NCBI GenBank assembly: GCA_016185065.1
Contig: JACPOL010000004.1
Span: 1-64,000 of the forward strand
Length of the DNA stretch: 64,000 nt
Source: Chlamydiales bacterium
GTDB taxonomy: Bacteria; Chlamydiota; Chlamydiia; Chlamydiales; Rhabdochlamydiaceae
Direction: 5' to 3'
Under the pieces are notes generated by a model. The model was not told the origin of the DNA, made no database searches, and saw nothing but the letters and a program-made list of their open reading frames with translations. This document shows, piece after piece, positions 33,021 to 42,350 of this stretch. The translations under genes were made by a program, and so were the position numbers. The first letter of the stretch is position 1. Each line of letters starts with the position of its first letter.

Positions 33021-33189
33021 ATTAACAGGAGCGGTAAAAAGATGATAAGTGGCGCTTGCGAGGCAAAGTTAGATAAAAGCGGCAGGGGTCCGAGTGAGGA
33101 GGCTATAGCAGAACTATGATCGACGAGAGAGGATTGATAAGGCAAAACCGCAGTAAGACAATTCTCGCCTTTTTACCGCCTCTGCTAAT
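33021..33189. repeat. 169-bp inverted-repeat element
   Basis: The end ATTAACAGGAGCGGTAAAAA (33021-33040) is matched in reverse complement at 33170-33189 with three mismatches. The centre carries GCTATAGC (33102-33109); similarity between the arms is weaker in the middle. It is in the size class of the foldback elements at 13376 and 31303. Its right end covers the last codon of the antitoxin gene. Confidence 0.55.
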
Positions 33190-33526
33190 GAACACGCCTT
33201 CTTGGATTTTGATGCGGATAGATGCCCTCATCGACAATTTGAAGAAGGCGAAGAGCCGCATGGCTTGGAAATCTTTCGCCTGATTCCCATGACTGAACGG
33301 TCTTAACACTTACATTAAGAACTTTTGCGAAGATCGACTGAGAATATCTTCTAGCTGCCCTAATCCTCTTGACATCCTTCGCTCTATATATAGCTGGGGG
33401 CTCAGGAATTTCAATTTCTTCAGAAGTAAGAGTGAGCTTACCTTTTTTGTATGCGATGACATCTTCAAGACCTGCTTTCAAGCCTTCAAAAAGCCTGCTT
33501 CCGCTTTTATCTTTTTTTGATTTCAT
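33185..33526 (-). CDS. HTH antitoxin (HigA/YgjM-like)
   Basis: A 113-residue DNA-binding antitoxin. The helix-turn-helix (about 52-100) reads AKDVKRIRAARRYSQSIFAK then NVSVKTVQSWESGERFP, the XRE form found in HigA-type antitoxins. It overlaps the toxin gene by 20 bp and is second in the operon, as in higBA. It probably binds the palindrome at 33857-33873 to repress the pair. Confidence 0.85.
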   Translation of the reverse strand: MKSKKDKSGSRLFEGLKAGLEDVIAYKKGKLTLTSEEIEIPEPPAIYRAKDVKRIRAARRYSQSIFAKVLNVSVKTVQSWESGERFPSHAALRLLQIVDEGIYPHQNPRRRVH

Positions 33527-33848
33527 CGGTAAACTCCTTCAATACTTTTTTCTCACCAGAAGAGAGGTCTTCTTTTTCATTCTTTCCATATACGAAGATC
33601 AAAAAAATCTCCGCGTTAGCGACATCTTCAAAATAACACACTCTAAATCCTCCCCTCGCTCCTTTGGAAGAGGATTTTAAACGAACCTTTCGAACGCCCC
33701 CAGTTCCTGAGATAACGTCACCCAAATCAGGATACTCCGTTATCTTCTTTTTAAGAGCTTCATAATCTTCATGAAAAACTCTTCTCTTTCTGATTAGCTC
33801 ACCTATTTCCTTCTCAAAACATCTGGATAAAGTGATGCGTCTTTTCAT
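33507..33848 (-). CDS. RelE/HigB-like toxin
   Basis: A 113-residue member of the RelE/HigB-type mRNA interferase group: RKVRLKSSSKGARGGFRVCY followed by FLIFVYGKNEKEDLSSGEKK is the typical C-terminal half. The ATG at 33848 (MKRRITLS) is preferred; a TTG 12 codons upstream lies on the far side of the operator. Ribosome-binding site is weak. Cleavage activity is inferred from the family. Confidence 0.82.
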   Translation of the reverse strand: MKRRITLSRCFEKEIGELIRKRRVFHEDYEALKKKITEYPDLGDVISGTGGVRKVRLKSSSKGARGGFRVCYFEDVANAEIFLIFVYGKNEKEDLSSGEKKVLKEFTDEIKKR

Positions 33849-33856
33849 ACCAACAT

Positions 33857-33873
33857 ATACTACACTGTAGTAT
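33857..33873. promoter_or_regulatory. 17-bp operator of the toxin-antitoxin pair
   Basis: ATACTACA-C-TGTAGTAT is a perfect palindrome nine bases before the toxin ATG. Its position fits autoregulation by the HTH antitoxin. Confidence 0.7.
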
Positions 33874-33943
33874 GTTTCAGTCAAATAAAAAACTTTGCAT
33901 CAGGATAAGCACAGAAGCGAAACCGTTCGCCTGCTTTCAGGCA

Positions 33944-33972
33944 CAAAAAAACCCCGCAAAAGCGGGGTTTTG
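33944..33972 (-). terminator. Intrinsic terminator after tRNA-Phe
   Basis: On the - strand AAACCCCGC, loop TTTT, GCGGGGTTT followed by a T run. It lies about 115 bp beyond the tRNA-Phe gene. The stem is symmetric enough to work from both sides. Confidence 0.8.
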
Positions 33973-34089
33973 ATTGGCCAGAACTGTGAACCCGGTGCCC
34001 GCCGGTTCGGTCGCAAGCAACCTTCACTTCGATTCCAGACGCAAGCCAAGCTGTTGGCTTGCTTTCGTTCAAGTTTTTTAAGGAAAATG

Positions 34090-34162
<73 letters not shown>

Positions 34163-34252
34163 ATAGAAAAACAGGAAGATTCCTGTTAAAATGGATCAAT
34201 TAACATAGGAATCCCCGACATTTTCTGCAATCCTTATTAAGCGGGGGATAGT

Positions 34253-36184
34253 TTAAGAGGCCTTGCTCTGCTCGATGATCATATCCTTGAGAATATTGAC
34301 AGCTTCGTTCATCTGCAGATCGGCATCGCCCCAGTTCTCTTTTTTCTGGAGGGGGGTGTCAGCTTTAAGGCTTTTTAAGAAGGTCTGAAAGTTTTTGCTC
34401 TTTTCTAAGCGCTGAGCGCTGTTGGCTTTCAGGAGAGGACAGATCTGGGTCCAGAAGGACTGCTTTTGTGTTTGGGGAAGCGACCTCTGCCACCAGTGCT
34501 CTTTCTTCTTGTCCAGCTCGCTTGCGGGCTCGACATAAGCCGAGGGAAGGCGGTCATTTTTTAAAGGATATTCTAGATAGCGCTCGCCGATCTTATATAC
34601 GGAGTAAGCGGTAGGAACGACGATATCGGCTTTTACCCCTTCAATCTGAGTGGATCTTCCGGAGACGGTGTAATATTTACCGACAGTCACTTTGAAGAAG
34701 GTTGAAGGACCCCTCTCCGTAACATTCTGATACTGGATGCTCCCTTTACCATAGGTCCTCTCATCGCCGACGACGAGAGCTGTTCCATAGTCTTGGAGAG
34801 CCTGTGCGACGATCTCGGCGGCTGAAGCTGAGGCCTTTGATGTGAGAACAAGAAGAGGGCCGGTATAATAGACTCTTCCATCGATATCTCGAAGGTACTG
34901 GAGCTCGCCTTGAGCATACTTGGAGATCACGATGACTCCGCTATTGATAAAGAGCCCTGCTACCTTAACCGCTTGATTTAGGAATCCGCCCAAATTCTCG
35001 CGAAGGTCCAGAACGACTCCGCGGATCTTTCCATTCACTTTCAAACGTCTTAGCGCCTCTCTCATGTCTCTTTCGCAGCTGGAACCCTCATCGCTCTCAT
35101 AGAAGGAGGGGAGTGTAATCTTCGCAATAACCCCATCTCCAAAGGCCTCAGCAACTGCGCTTAAACGCTCGCTCTGCATCACGATCTTTTCGCGTTTTAA
35201 ATTCACACGCAGGAGCCTCTCATCCCCTCCATTCAAAAAGCGCTTAACTCCCAGAGCAACCTCTTTTCGCCCGTCGCCTTTCAGCTTTTCAAGGACCTCT
35301 TCATAAGGGTCTTGGACCACAGACTTCCCATCGATTTCCACGAGAAAATCTCCAGGCGCAATCATGCCGCATCTCTCTGCCGGGCCGCCTTTAATTAGAT
35401 CGACAATGATTACACCTTCGACATCCTCCCTTAAGACAACGCCGACACCTTCAAACTGCTTCTCTAAGCTCGTACGCATTTCAAACGCCTCTTCAGGGCT
35501 AAAGAATGCGGTATGGGCATCTAAACTCTTCGCCATCGCTTTCAGAATGTGTGTAGCGAGGTAGTGCTCTCCCTTCTTTCCTGATAGATAAGCCTCTTCA
35601 TAACGTCTTAATCGCTTTTCTAAAAAAGCGAAGATCTTGGCTCGTCGTTCGATCGTCCAGGGCATCCCAGGCGTTTGGCGTTTTTCTGCATAAAGAAAGC
35701 GGAGAAGTTTTTTTCGGATGCGCTCTCTCTGCTCATCTTCAGAGGCGGCCTGGTTTAAATAGGACTCCCCTGGCACTGCGCTAGGCTGATCTACAGTTAG
35801 GATGAGCTCCCTTTCAACCTCTTCGCGCACCTCGCGAGCCCGTTCGATTGCTTTTGCAATAGTGGCATTGAGGTGGGCATACTCTTTATAATCATCATTA
35901 TAGTAGGACTCGACAACCTCTTCAGCGCCCCTATCTGAAAGCTCTAAAAATCTGCGGGTTTCATCTTGTAGGAGGTAGCTTCTCTCCAGATCAAACTGCT
36001 CTAAAAATAATTTAAATGAACGTCGAGCAATGAGTGGAGAAAATTCTTTAAATTCCACGTGATAGCTGAGCATCTGCTGCATCGTAGGGCGGATATCCCC
36101 TCGATTCAGAGACCTTTCATAGGAGGTGCCCCTATCTGCAAAAGAGAGAAGAAAGAGCAGAATTATGAGAAAATGGCGATGCAT
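34253..36184 (-). CDS. prc: C-terminal processing protease Prc/Tsp
   Basis: Periplasmic S41 protease of 643 residues. Signal peptide at the start (LIILLFLLSFADRGTS); an N-terminal helical region; a PDZ domain (about 230-320, FEGVGVVLREDVEGVIIVDL); then the catalytic domain with Ser in TSKASASAAEIVAQAL and Lys in DERTYGKGSIQ. In Chlamydia the Tsp homologue lies in the same place beside the rpsL operon. Divergent from rpsL. Confidence 0.92.
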   Translation of the reverse strand: MHRHFLIILLFLLSFADRGTSYERSLNRGDIRPTMQQMLSYHVEFKEFSPLIARRSFKLFLEQFDLERSYLLQDETRRFLELSDRGAEEVVESYYNDDYKEYAHLNATIAKAIERAREVREEVERELILTVDQPSAVPGESYLNQAASEDEQRERIRKKLLRFLYAEKRQTPGMPWTIERRAKIFAFLEKRLRRYEEAYLSGKKGEHYLATHILKAMAKSLDAHTAFFSPEEAFEMRTSLEKQFEGVGVVLREDVEGVIIVDLIKGGPAERCGMIAPGDFLVEIDGKSVVQDPYEEVLEKLKGDGRKEVALGVKRFLNGGDERLLRVNLKREKIVMQSERLSAVAEAFGDGVIAKITLPSFYESDEGSSCERDMREALRRLKVNGKIRGVVLDLRENLGGFLNQAVKVAGLFINSGVIVISKYAQGELQYLRDIDGRVYYTGPLLVLTSKASASAAEIVAQALQDYGTALVVGDERTYGKGSIQYQNVTERGPSTFFKVTVGKYYTVSGRSTQIEGVKADIVVPTAYSVYKIGERYLEYPLKNDRLPSAYVEPASELDKKKEHWWQRSLPQTQKQSFWTQICPLLKANSAQRLEKSKNFQTFLKSLKADTPLQKKENWGDADLQMNEAVNILKDMIIEQSKAS

Positions 36185-36351
36185 CGCTCTCCTATTATTT
36201 GGAGCTTAAGACTCTGTTTACCTCATTTAAATTTATTTTTTACATCTATTTTTTCGATGAGGGCTCTCTCTATTAGCCGAGAAACACAGCGACTCTCGAG
36301 GCCTCTATCGGGGCCCAGAGCGGTAGTTTTAGCAGGGGAAAGGATTAGTTT

Positions 36352-36380
36352 TTGCAAATAATTCAGTGTCAGGATATATT
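36352..36380 (+). promoter_or_regulatory. Putative promoter of the rpsL-rpsG-fusA-rpsJ operon
   Basis: TTGCAA (36352-36357) and TATATT (36375-36380) with a 17-bp spacer, 38 bp before the rpsL start. Confidence 0.72.
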
Positions 36381-36418
36381 CGCCGGTTATCTTATGTTTT
36401 TATGAGGAGAGAGGCTCA

Positions 36419-36793
36419 ATGCCCACCATTAATCAGCTGATCCGCGACGGACGCGCAGTGAGAAAAAAGCGCAAAAAATCCCCTGCACTGCAGCACTGCC
36501 CTCAAAAAAGGGGTGTGTGCCTCCAAGTGAAAACTAAAACTCCCAAGAAGCCTAACTCGGCGCTTAGAAAGGTCGCTTGGGTGCGTCTTTCTAACGGTCA
36601 AGAAGTTATCGCCTATATCGGCGGTGAGGGCCACAACCTCCAAGAGCACAGTATCGTTCTCGTTAGAGGCGGTCGTGTAAAGGATCTTCCAGGCGTTCGC
36701 TACCATATCGTCCGCGGAACGCTGGACTGTGCGGCTGTAAAAGACCGCAAACAGAGCAGATCGAAGTACGGGGCAAAACGTCCTAAGAAATAA
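36419..36793 (+). CDS. rpsL: 30S ribosomal protein S12
   Basis: 124 residues. [12 protein letters not shown] and [20 protein letters not shown] are diagnostic; both Lys of PKKPNS, the streptomycin-contact region, are wild type. GAGGAGAGAGG precedes the ATG. Confidence 0.97.
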   Translation: MPTINQLIRDGRAVRKKRKKSPALQHCPQKRGVCLQVKTKTPKKPNSALRKVAWVRLSNGQEVIAYIGGEGHNLQEHSIVLVRGGRVKDLPGVRYHIVRGTLDCAAVKDRKQSRSKYGAKRPKK

Positions 36794-36831
36794 TTTCCAA
36801 TTTTCCCAACTTGCAACGCGAGGAAGAGTAG

Positions 36832-37305
36832 ATGTCACGTAGACGTCGCGCAGTAAAAAGAGAGACCGCTCCAGATCCCGTTTATGGCAGTCACATGATT
36901 GCTAAGTTCATCAACAAAGTGATGAAAGACGGCAAGAAAACTACAGCTCGTCGCATTTTTTATAATGCGCTCGACAAATTCGTAAAACGCGTGAAAGCTG
37001 AAGATCCTTTGACAGCATTCGAACAAGCGCTTGAAAATGCGAAACCCACACTTGAAGTAAAATCTCGCAGAATCGGCGGCGCAACCTACCAGGTGCCTGT
37101 CGAGATCTCTCCAGATAGACGCACTTCAATGGCATCGAACTGGATCATCGCCCATGCTCAGCAGAAGGCGGGCCGTTCTATGGAAGAGGGTTTAGCTTCA
37201 GAGCTTGCGGACTGCTACCAGAATCAGGGCGCGACAATTAAGAAAAAAGACGACACCCACCGCATGGCAGAAGCGAACCGCGCTTTTGCTCACTACAAGT
37301 GGTAA
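36832..37305 (+). CDS. rpsG: 30S ribosomal protein S7
   Basis: 157 residues. [40 protein letters not shown] and [20 protein letters not shown] match S7 end to end. Between rpsL and fusA in the usual str order. Confidence 0.97.
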   Translation: MSRRRRAVKRETAPDPVYGSHMIAKFINKVMKDGKKTTARRIFYNALDKFVKRVKAEDPLTAFEQALENAKPTLEVKSRRIGGATYQVPVEISPDRRTSMASNWIIAHAQQKAGRSMEEGLASELADCYQNQGATIKKKDDTHRMAEANRAFAHYKW

Positions 37306-37321
37306 CGAGATAGGGAGAGAT

Positions 37322-39412
37322 ATGGCCAAGCGATCAGAGACTGATAAGTTAGAGAATGTGCGCAACATCGGGATCATGGCGCACATCGATGCCGGAAAAA
37401 CGACAACGACAGAGCGTATTCTATTCTATTCCGGACGTCTCCATCGTCTCGGCGAAGTTCACGAGGGCGCTGCCACCATGGACTTTATGGAACAGGAGCG
37501 TGAGCGTGGAATCACGATCACCTCTGCTTCCACAACTGTCTATTGGAAAGACTCCAAGATCAACATTATCGACACCCCTGGCCACGTCGACTTCACAATT
37601 GAAGTGGAGCGCTCCCTGCGCGTTCTCGACGGAGCAGTTGCAGTATTCGACGCGGTAGCCGGCGTGCAGCCGCAATCTGAAACTGTTTGGAGACAAGCGG
37701 AGCGTTATAAAGTTCCTCGCATCGCCTTTATCAACAAGATGGATCGCGTTGGCGCAGACTTCTTCAACAGCTTAAAATCGATGATCGAAAAACTGGGCGC
37801 TAATGCTATTGCAGTCCAGTGCCCGATTGGCTCTGAATCTGAGTTCAAAGGGATGGTCGACCTCGTTACAATGAAGGCTTACCTCTTCCTCGATGAAACT
37901 CTCGGCGCAAAATACACAACTACAGAAATTCCAGCAGATCTTCTCGACAAGTGCAAACAGATGCGCTCTGCTCTTTTAGAAGAGCTCGCAACAATCGATG
38001 AGAGCAATGAAGCCTTCATGATGAAGGTTCTGGAAGATCCAGCTTCTCTTACTGAAGCAGAGATCCATGCAGCTATCCGCAAAGGCGTTGTCACCAACAA
38101 GTTCACACCTGTTCTCTGCGGAACCGCCTTTAAGAACAAAGGGATTCAGCCGCTTCTCGATGCAGTTGTGCACTGGATGCCATCTCCTCTCGATCGCGGT
38201 ATGATTAAAGGGATCAACATTGACACTGGCGAGCCGATGGAGCTCAAGCCAGACGATAACGCTCCCCTTGCTGCGCTCGCATTCAAAATCATGTCTGACC
38301 CTTACGTGGGCAGACTCACATTCGTACGTGTTTACGCAGGAACGCTCACAAAGGGCACCAACCTGATTAACACGACAAAAGACAAAAAAGAGCGCGTCTC
38401 TCGTCTTCTTGAGATGCACGCTAACCAGCGTAAAGATCGCGACGAGTTTTTCACCGGCGACATCGCAGCTTGCATCGGCTTGAAATACACGAGCACCGGA
38501 GATACTCTCTGCTCTGAGGACAGCCCTCTTCTCCTTGAGAAGATGGAGTTCCCAGAGCCTGTAATCTCTATGGCGATTGAGCCTAAGTCTAAGGGCGATC
38601 GTGAGAAGCTCTCTATGGCGTTAAGCTCTCTCTCCGAAGAAGATCCTACCTTCCGCGTTCAGACCAACGAAGAGACTGGTCAGACAATTATCGCGGGAAT
38701 GGGAGAACTTCACCTAGAGATCTTAAGAGATCGTATGTTCCGCGAGTTCCACGTAGAAGCGAACGTCGGTAAGCCTGAAGTGGCATACAAAGAGACGATC
38801 ACTCAGCCTGGAAACAACGAGACCAAGTACGTTAAGCAGACAGGCGGCCGCGGTCAATACGCGCACGTCTGCATCGAGATCGAGCCGAACGAGAAGGGCA
38901 AAGGAAACGAAGTCGTCAGTAAGATCGTCGGCGGCGTTATTCCAAAAGAGTACATCAATCCTTGTATTAAAGGGATTGAAGAGGGACTTACAACTGGCGT
39001 ACTCGCAGGCTATCCCCTTGTCGACGTTAAAGTGGCAATTACCTTCGGTTCTTACCACGAAGTCGACTCGAACGAGATGGCGTTTAAGATTTGCGCATCT
39101 ATGTGCGTAAAAGAAGCTGCGCGTAAGTGCAGACCGGTTCTCCTTGAGCCGATCATGAAAGTGGTTGTAACCACACCTGATCTCTCTATGGGTGATGTAA
39201 TCGGCGACTTAAACCGCAGACGCGGCAAGATTTTAAACCAGCAGACGCTCAAAAATATTATTGAGATTGAAGCTGAGGTTCCGTTGAGCGAGATGTTTGG
39301 TTACTCGACACAATTGCGTTCTATTAGTTCTGGTCGTGCGTCATATACGATGGAACCGAGCCACTTTGAGCGTGTACCAGCGAAGATCCAAGAAGAAATT
39401 ACGAAAAAATAA
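37322..39412 (+). CDS. fusA: Elongation factor G
   Basis: Ribosomal translocase GTPase, 696 residues. G1 [17 protein letters not shown]2/G3 [10 protein letters not shown] and DTPGHVDF, G4 NKMD, followed by domains II-V ([14 protein letters not shown], the domain IV region). I start at the ATG at 37322, after GGGAGAG; the open frame runs further upstream over the end of rpsG without meaning. tufA is not next, unlike E. coli; rpsJ follows. Confidence 0.97.
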   Translation: MAKRSETDKLENVRNIGIMAHIDAGKTTTTERILFYSGRLHRLGEVHEGAATMDFMEQERERGITITSASTTVYWKDSKINIIDTPGHVDFTIEVERSLRVLDGAVAVFDAVAGVQPQSETVWRQAERYKVPRIAFINKMDRVGADFFNSLKSMIEKLGANAIAVQCPIGSESEFKGMVDLVTMKAYLFLDETLGAKYTTTEIPADLLDKCKQMRSALLEELATIDESNEAFMMKVLEDPASLTEAEIHAAIRKGVVTNKFTPVLCGTAFKNKGIQPLLDAVVHWMPSPLDRGMIKGINIDTGEPMELKPDDNAPLAALAFKIMSDPYVGRLTFVRVYAGTLTKGTNLINTTKDKKERVSRLLEMHANQRKDRDEFFTGDIAACIGLKYTSTGDTLCSEDSPLLLEKMEFPEPVISMAIEPKSKGDREKLSMALSSLSEEDPTFRVQTNEETGQTIIAGMGELHLEILRDRMFREFHVEANVGKPEVAYKETITQPGNNETKYVKQTGGRGQYAHVCIEIEPNEKGKGNEVVSKIVGGVIPKEYINPCIKGIEEGLTTGVLAGYPLVDVKVAITFGSYHEVDSNEMAFKICASMCVKEAARKCRPVLLEPIMKVVVTTPDLSMGDVIGDLNRRRGKILNQQTLKNIIEIEAEVPLSEMFGYSTQLRSISSGRASYTMEPSHFERVPAKIQEEITKK

Positions 39413-39468
39413 GCGAGGGCTAGGCGGCTATTACGCCGCCTGTCCACAGCCAAAAAACAAAGAGAGTT

Positions 39469-39789
39469 ATGGCAAAGCAGACCAAGAAGAAGATAAGAAT
39501 AAGACTCAAGGGCTACGATTCAAGAGTCCTCGACCGTTCAACTGCGGATATCGTTGAGACTGCAAAACGCACTGGTGCGAGAATTGCAGGACCTATCCCT
39601 CTTCCAACGAAGAGAGAGATCTTTACAGTCCTACGCTCTCCTCACGTCGACCGCAAGTCGCGTGAACAGTTCGAAATGCGCACTCACGTTCGCATGCTCG
39701 ACATCCTCAACCCAACTCCAGACACGATCGACAAGCTGAAAGTATTGCCTGTTGCTGCTGGCGTTGACATCAAAATCAAAGCGTCATAA
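39469..39789 (+). CDS. rpsJ: 30S ribosomal protein S10
   Basis: 106 residues. [20 protein letters not shown] and [20 protein letters not shown] are diagnostic, as is the C-terminal half with [20 protein letters not shown] precedes the ATG. Placement of rpsJ after fusA, away from the S10 operon, is also the chlamydial order. Confidence 0.97.
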   Translation: MAKQTKKKIRIRLKGYDSRVLDRSTADIVETAKRTGARIAGPIPLPTKREIFTVLRSPHVDRKSREQFEMRTHVRMLDILNPTPDTIDKLKVLPVAAGVDIKIKAS

Positions 39790-39793
39790 TTCC

Positions 39794-40087
39794 ATGAGCC
39801 AACCCTTACGCTGCTTCCTAGATGCGCCTAATGCTGACATGGCGTTTCTAGGATGCTTACTCCCTTCCAAAGAGCAGGCGCCCATTGAAGGGTCTCAGTT
39901 TTCCCCTAAAATTACTGAACCCTCTTCATCTTCTGGGCAGACTTGCGAACAGCTTAAGTTTCGACTCACAATATGTGATTCTTCGCACTCATTTACTGTG
40001 GAACAACTTTTTCAATCTCATCTAGAAGCTTTTAAAGCTGGCATGAAAGCCCAGAAAGAAGCTTCCCCCGCTTGTGCCATCCTCTAG
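39794..40087 (+). CDS. Small unknown protein ending in a CaaX box (CAIL)
   Basis: A 97-residue protein starting 4 bp after rpsJ at an ATG with no clear ribosome site, so it may depend on rpsJ translation. It begins MSQPLRCFLDAPNADMAFLG, has a Ser-rich middle (SSSSGQTCEQ), then a soluble, probably helical segment (about 72-88, TVEQLFQSHLEAFKAGMKAQ), and ends ASPACAIL-stop. CAIL is a canonical CaaX box with Leu in the last place (geranylgeranylation type) and is the C-terminus of some G-protein gamma subunits. No family recognised. Being in the ribosomal operon would give strong expression. Confidence 0.62.
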   Translation: MSQPLRCFLDAPNADMAFLGCLLPSKEQAPIEGSQFSPKITEPSSSSGQTCEQLKFRLTICDSSHSFTVEQLFQSHLEAFKAGMKAQKEASPACAIL

Positions 40088-40108
40088 TTTTTTTAAAAAT
40101 CAAACAAA

Positions 40109-40208
40109 AAGAGTAACAGGATAAATAGGATCACCCCTTGCATAGCAAGGGAGCGGCAAGATAAGCAGGATCAGAATTTTTCCCTATTCTACTTATCCTG
40201 TAACTCTT
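40109..40208. repeat. Palindromic intergenic element, AACAGGATAAATAGGAT type
   Basis: The left arm AAGAGTAACAGGATAAATAG (40109 on) pairs with the right arm ending CTTATCCTGTAACTCTT (40208) with a few mismatches. An inner hairpin CCCCTTGCATAGCAAGGGAG is present, and a third AGGAT word (AAGATAAGCAGGATCA) lies between. It separates the convergent CAIL protein and lipoprotein genes. Confidence 0.85.
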
Positions 40209-40216
40209 CTCACAGA

Positions 40217-40552
40217 TTATTTGAGGGGGATGTAGGGGTAGTTGGGATCTTCTTGGTAGATTAGATCGTATGCGGGCTCTTTCTCTCTTGTAACCCGTTT
40301 AGAAACGACCTTTCCTTGAGAGACTTTAAGAAAATAGTGGTACTCGGAGACGAACTGGTTGTCGACGGCAAAACGCTCATGGTACTCATACTCTTCAAGC
40401 CCACCGCCTTTAGAATGAATAGCATAGGGCTCGCCCGCTTTCGCAACGACATCGGAGATTGGGGTTCCCAGTGAGATGCTATCAAAAGTTTCGCGCGTCA
40501 TGATTGCGCTTCTAGAAAAGCATGAGGTGAGAAGAATAAGGGCAAGAATCAT
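40217..40552 (-). CDS. Small lipoprotein, SmpA/OmlA-like
   Basis: From the ATG at 40552 (111 residues) the protein has a short signal peptide MILALILLTSC with the lipobox Cys at residue 11. The rest (TFDSISLGTPISDVVAKAGE, then EEYEYHERF and FLKVSQGKVVSKR) resembles the small BLIP/SmpA-like fold of outer-membrane lipoproteins, but this is a weak resemblance. The start codon directly abuts a TAGACCTCTT element, which supplies AAGAGG as ribosome site. Confidence 0.65.
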   Translation of the reverse strand: MILALILLTSCFSRSAIMTRETFDSISLGTPISDVVAKAGEPYAIHSKGGGLEEYEYHERFAVDNQFVSEYHYFLKVSQGKVVSKRVTREKEPAYDLIYQEDPNYPYIPLK

Positions 40553-40620
40553 TAGACCTCTTACGCAATTCCATTTAATTGCGAATTTTTCCAAACAAAG
40601 CGAATTACGCAAGAGGTCTA
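40553..40620. repeat. 68-bp TAGACCTCTT inverted-repeat element
   Basis: TAGACCTCTTACGCAATT (40553 on) is matched in reverse at 40620 (AATTACGCAAGAGGTCTA, one mismatch). Its ends are those of the 43-bp element at 32888-32930. It occupies nearly the whole 77-bp gap between two genes on the - strand. Confidence 0.8.
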
Positions 40621-40629
40621 TTAAAGATT

Positions 40630-41109
40630 TCACTGATTTTCTTCCTCTGTTATCTCTTTGGTCTCGCTCGCAGCCCTCATCCAGACCTTCCCTCGGATTA
40701 CAGTCCGGAACTGATCAGCAGTCGCATACTCTGCTCGCATGAGATAGCTGCCATCTTCTTGCTTCTCGTAAAATTCAAAGCCCTCAAATCCTAAATCTTC
40801 AACTCTAAACTCCCAACCGATCACCTTCTCGCTGATCACGCCAGTCCCGGTTACCCTGCCGAGTGCGGGGTTCTCGAGATCTACAGAGAAGCCATTCGGA
40901 GATAAGTTAAAGAAAGAGAACTGGTTGTGCATCACATCTGATAAGCCCTTCACCTGAATCTCTTGAACACACTCAATTTTGCCTGTTGGGTCAACCTCTG
41001 AAACAGACCAGCGGGTCACAAAGCCGAGCTCCTCGTCGACCATGTTAAGCTGAATCTTACCCTCTCCAAGCCAAGAGCTCGGTGCAAAAATGAATGCGTG
41101 ATTTGTCAT
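40630..41109 (-). CDS. Uncharacterised protein coupled to rodA
   Basis: The ATG at 41109 overlaps the rodA stop (TAATG) and gives 159 residues, MTNHAFIFAPSSWLGEGKIQ at the start. It has a beta-rich, lipocalin-like feel (WSVSEVDPTGKIECVQEIQV, GRVTGTGVISEKVIGWEFRV) but I recognise no family. A gene of unknown function also lies near rodA-birA in Chlamydia. A frame extension upstream would overlap rodA by 126 bp and is rejected. Confidence 0.72.
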   Translation of the reverse strand: MTNHAFIFAPSSWLGEGKIQLNMVDEELGFVTRWSVSEVDPTGKIECVQEIQVKGLSDVMHNQFSFFNLSPNGFSVDLENPALGRVTGTGVISEKVIGWEFRVEDLGFEGFEFYEKQEDGSYLMRAEYATADQFRTVIRGKVWMRAASETKEITEEENQ

Positions 41110-42224
41110 TAGAACATGAACCTTCTGCTGTAAATACTCTGCAAAATCCCTAGCGCAGTCATTGTCGATAGTATCGATGAACCGCCATAGGTAACCAGAA
41201 CAAGCGGCACCCCCGTAATCGGCAAAAAGCCGCACATCATCCCCATATTGACGATCATGTGCATAGCTAAATACACTGTGATCCCCGCAGAGAGAAGGCG
41301 CCCAAAACGGTCCTTAGCTACTGCTGTTACCTGAAAACTAAAATAGATTAAACCAAAAAAGAAGAGGAGGAGCAAAAAGACCCCTACTAGACCAAACTCT
41401 TCAGCATAGGCGGCAAACACGGAGTCGGTATGAGCTTCCGGAAGCCACTGCCTGCCTGTGAATTCGCTCTTGCGCCAGCCGCTGCCCGTCAGCCCTCCAA
41501 GAGCGATTGCCGTCTGCGAAGCCCTCTGGTGGTAGGTATTAGGATTGAGACGCTCATACTGATACTCTTTAATCACCTTAGTGGCGTAGGGGCGCAGCTC
41601 CTCGTGCGATAGTATCCCAAGGAACATCAGGCTGACGAAAACGAGCCCGGCGATGCCCAAAAGAGACATGATCGCAGTCACTCTCTTCTTAATCCCTCCA
41701 AAGTAGAACATGACAAGGGCAATTGGATAAAGCACGAGTGCAGTTCCAAGGTCGGGCTGTTTCAAAATTAAAATAAAAGGAATGAGGACGATCAGAATCG
41801 CCTGCCAGGTCGACCTTCGCTGCTGCGTCTCATTTGTCCGATTTTCAAGAAACCAGCTGAGCGCAATCACAACGATGAGCTTGGCGTATTCAGAGGGCTG
41901 CACGGCGATCCCGATAAATGGCAGGCGGTACCAGCGGTGAACATTCTGAATCGGAGCGGTAAAAAAGAGGCCAATAAGGAGGATGAGCATCCCGATATAG
42001 AGGATCCACGCCCACTCTCGAAACTTTCGATAGTCGAAGCCTGCAAAGAAGAGGAAGACGGCAGAACCCAAGGCAAACCACTGGAGCTGGCTCTGCGTTA
42101 AAGGCGTGAGAAAGCCCTCCTCACCGGTTGTTGCTGAGATGACCAGTAGACTGATCATCATGAGCCCCAAAAGGATAGGGATCACTCTAAAATCGATGCG
42201 GCTTAGATACCTATGATCCCACAT
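41109..42224 (-). CDS. rodA: Rod-shape protein RodA (SEDS glycosyltransferase)
   Basis: SEDS-family peptidoglycan polymerase of 371 residues with ten membrane segments. The motif HRWYRLPFIGIAVQPSEYAKL and the loop TGSGWRKSEFTGRQWLPEAHTDSVFAAYAEE-type region (key WLPEAHTDSVFA) are diagnostic. Start at 42224 (MWDHRYLSRIDFR) after GAAGAGGT. Chlamydiae make a thin septal peptidoglycan in which SEDS proteins take part. Neighbours match Chlamydia (rodA-birA). Confidence 0.93.
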   Translation of the reverse strand: MWDHRYLSRIDFRVIPILLGLMMISLLVISATTGEEGFLTPLTQSQLQWFALGSAVFLFFAGFDYRKFREWAWILYIGMLILLIGLFFTAPIQNVHRWYRLPFIGIAVQPSEYAKLIVVIALSWFLENRTNETQQRRSTWQAILIVLIPFILILKQPDLGTALVLYPIALVMFYFGGIKKRVTAIMSLLGIAGLVFVSLMFLGILSHEELRPYATKVIKEYQYERLNPNTYHQRASQTAIALGGLTGSGWRKSEFTGRQWLPEAHTDSVFAAYAEEFGLVGVFLLLLFFFGLIYFSFQVTAVAKDRFGRLLSAGITVYLAMHMIVNMGMMCGFLPITGVPLVLVTYGGSSILSTMTALGILQSIYSRRFMF

Positions 42225-42350
42225 TTTTCTTACCTCTTCTTCAGGATATGGTAGGCCTCTAGTGAAGTCAAGGCAGGAGCAAAAGATAGAGATTTTATCT
42301 AGAATCTCAACTATACTTTCTAAAAAATAGTGAACGCTTACGCTCTTAAG

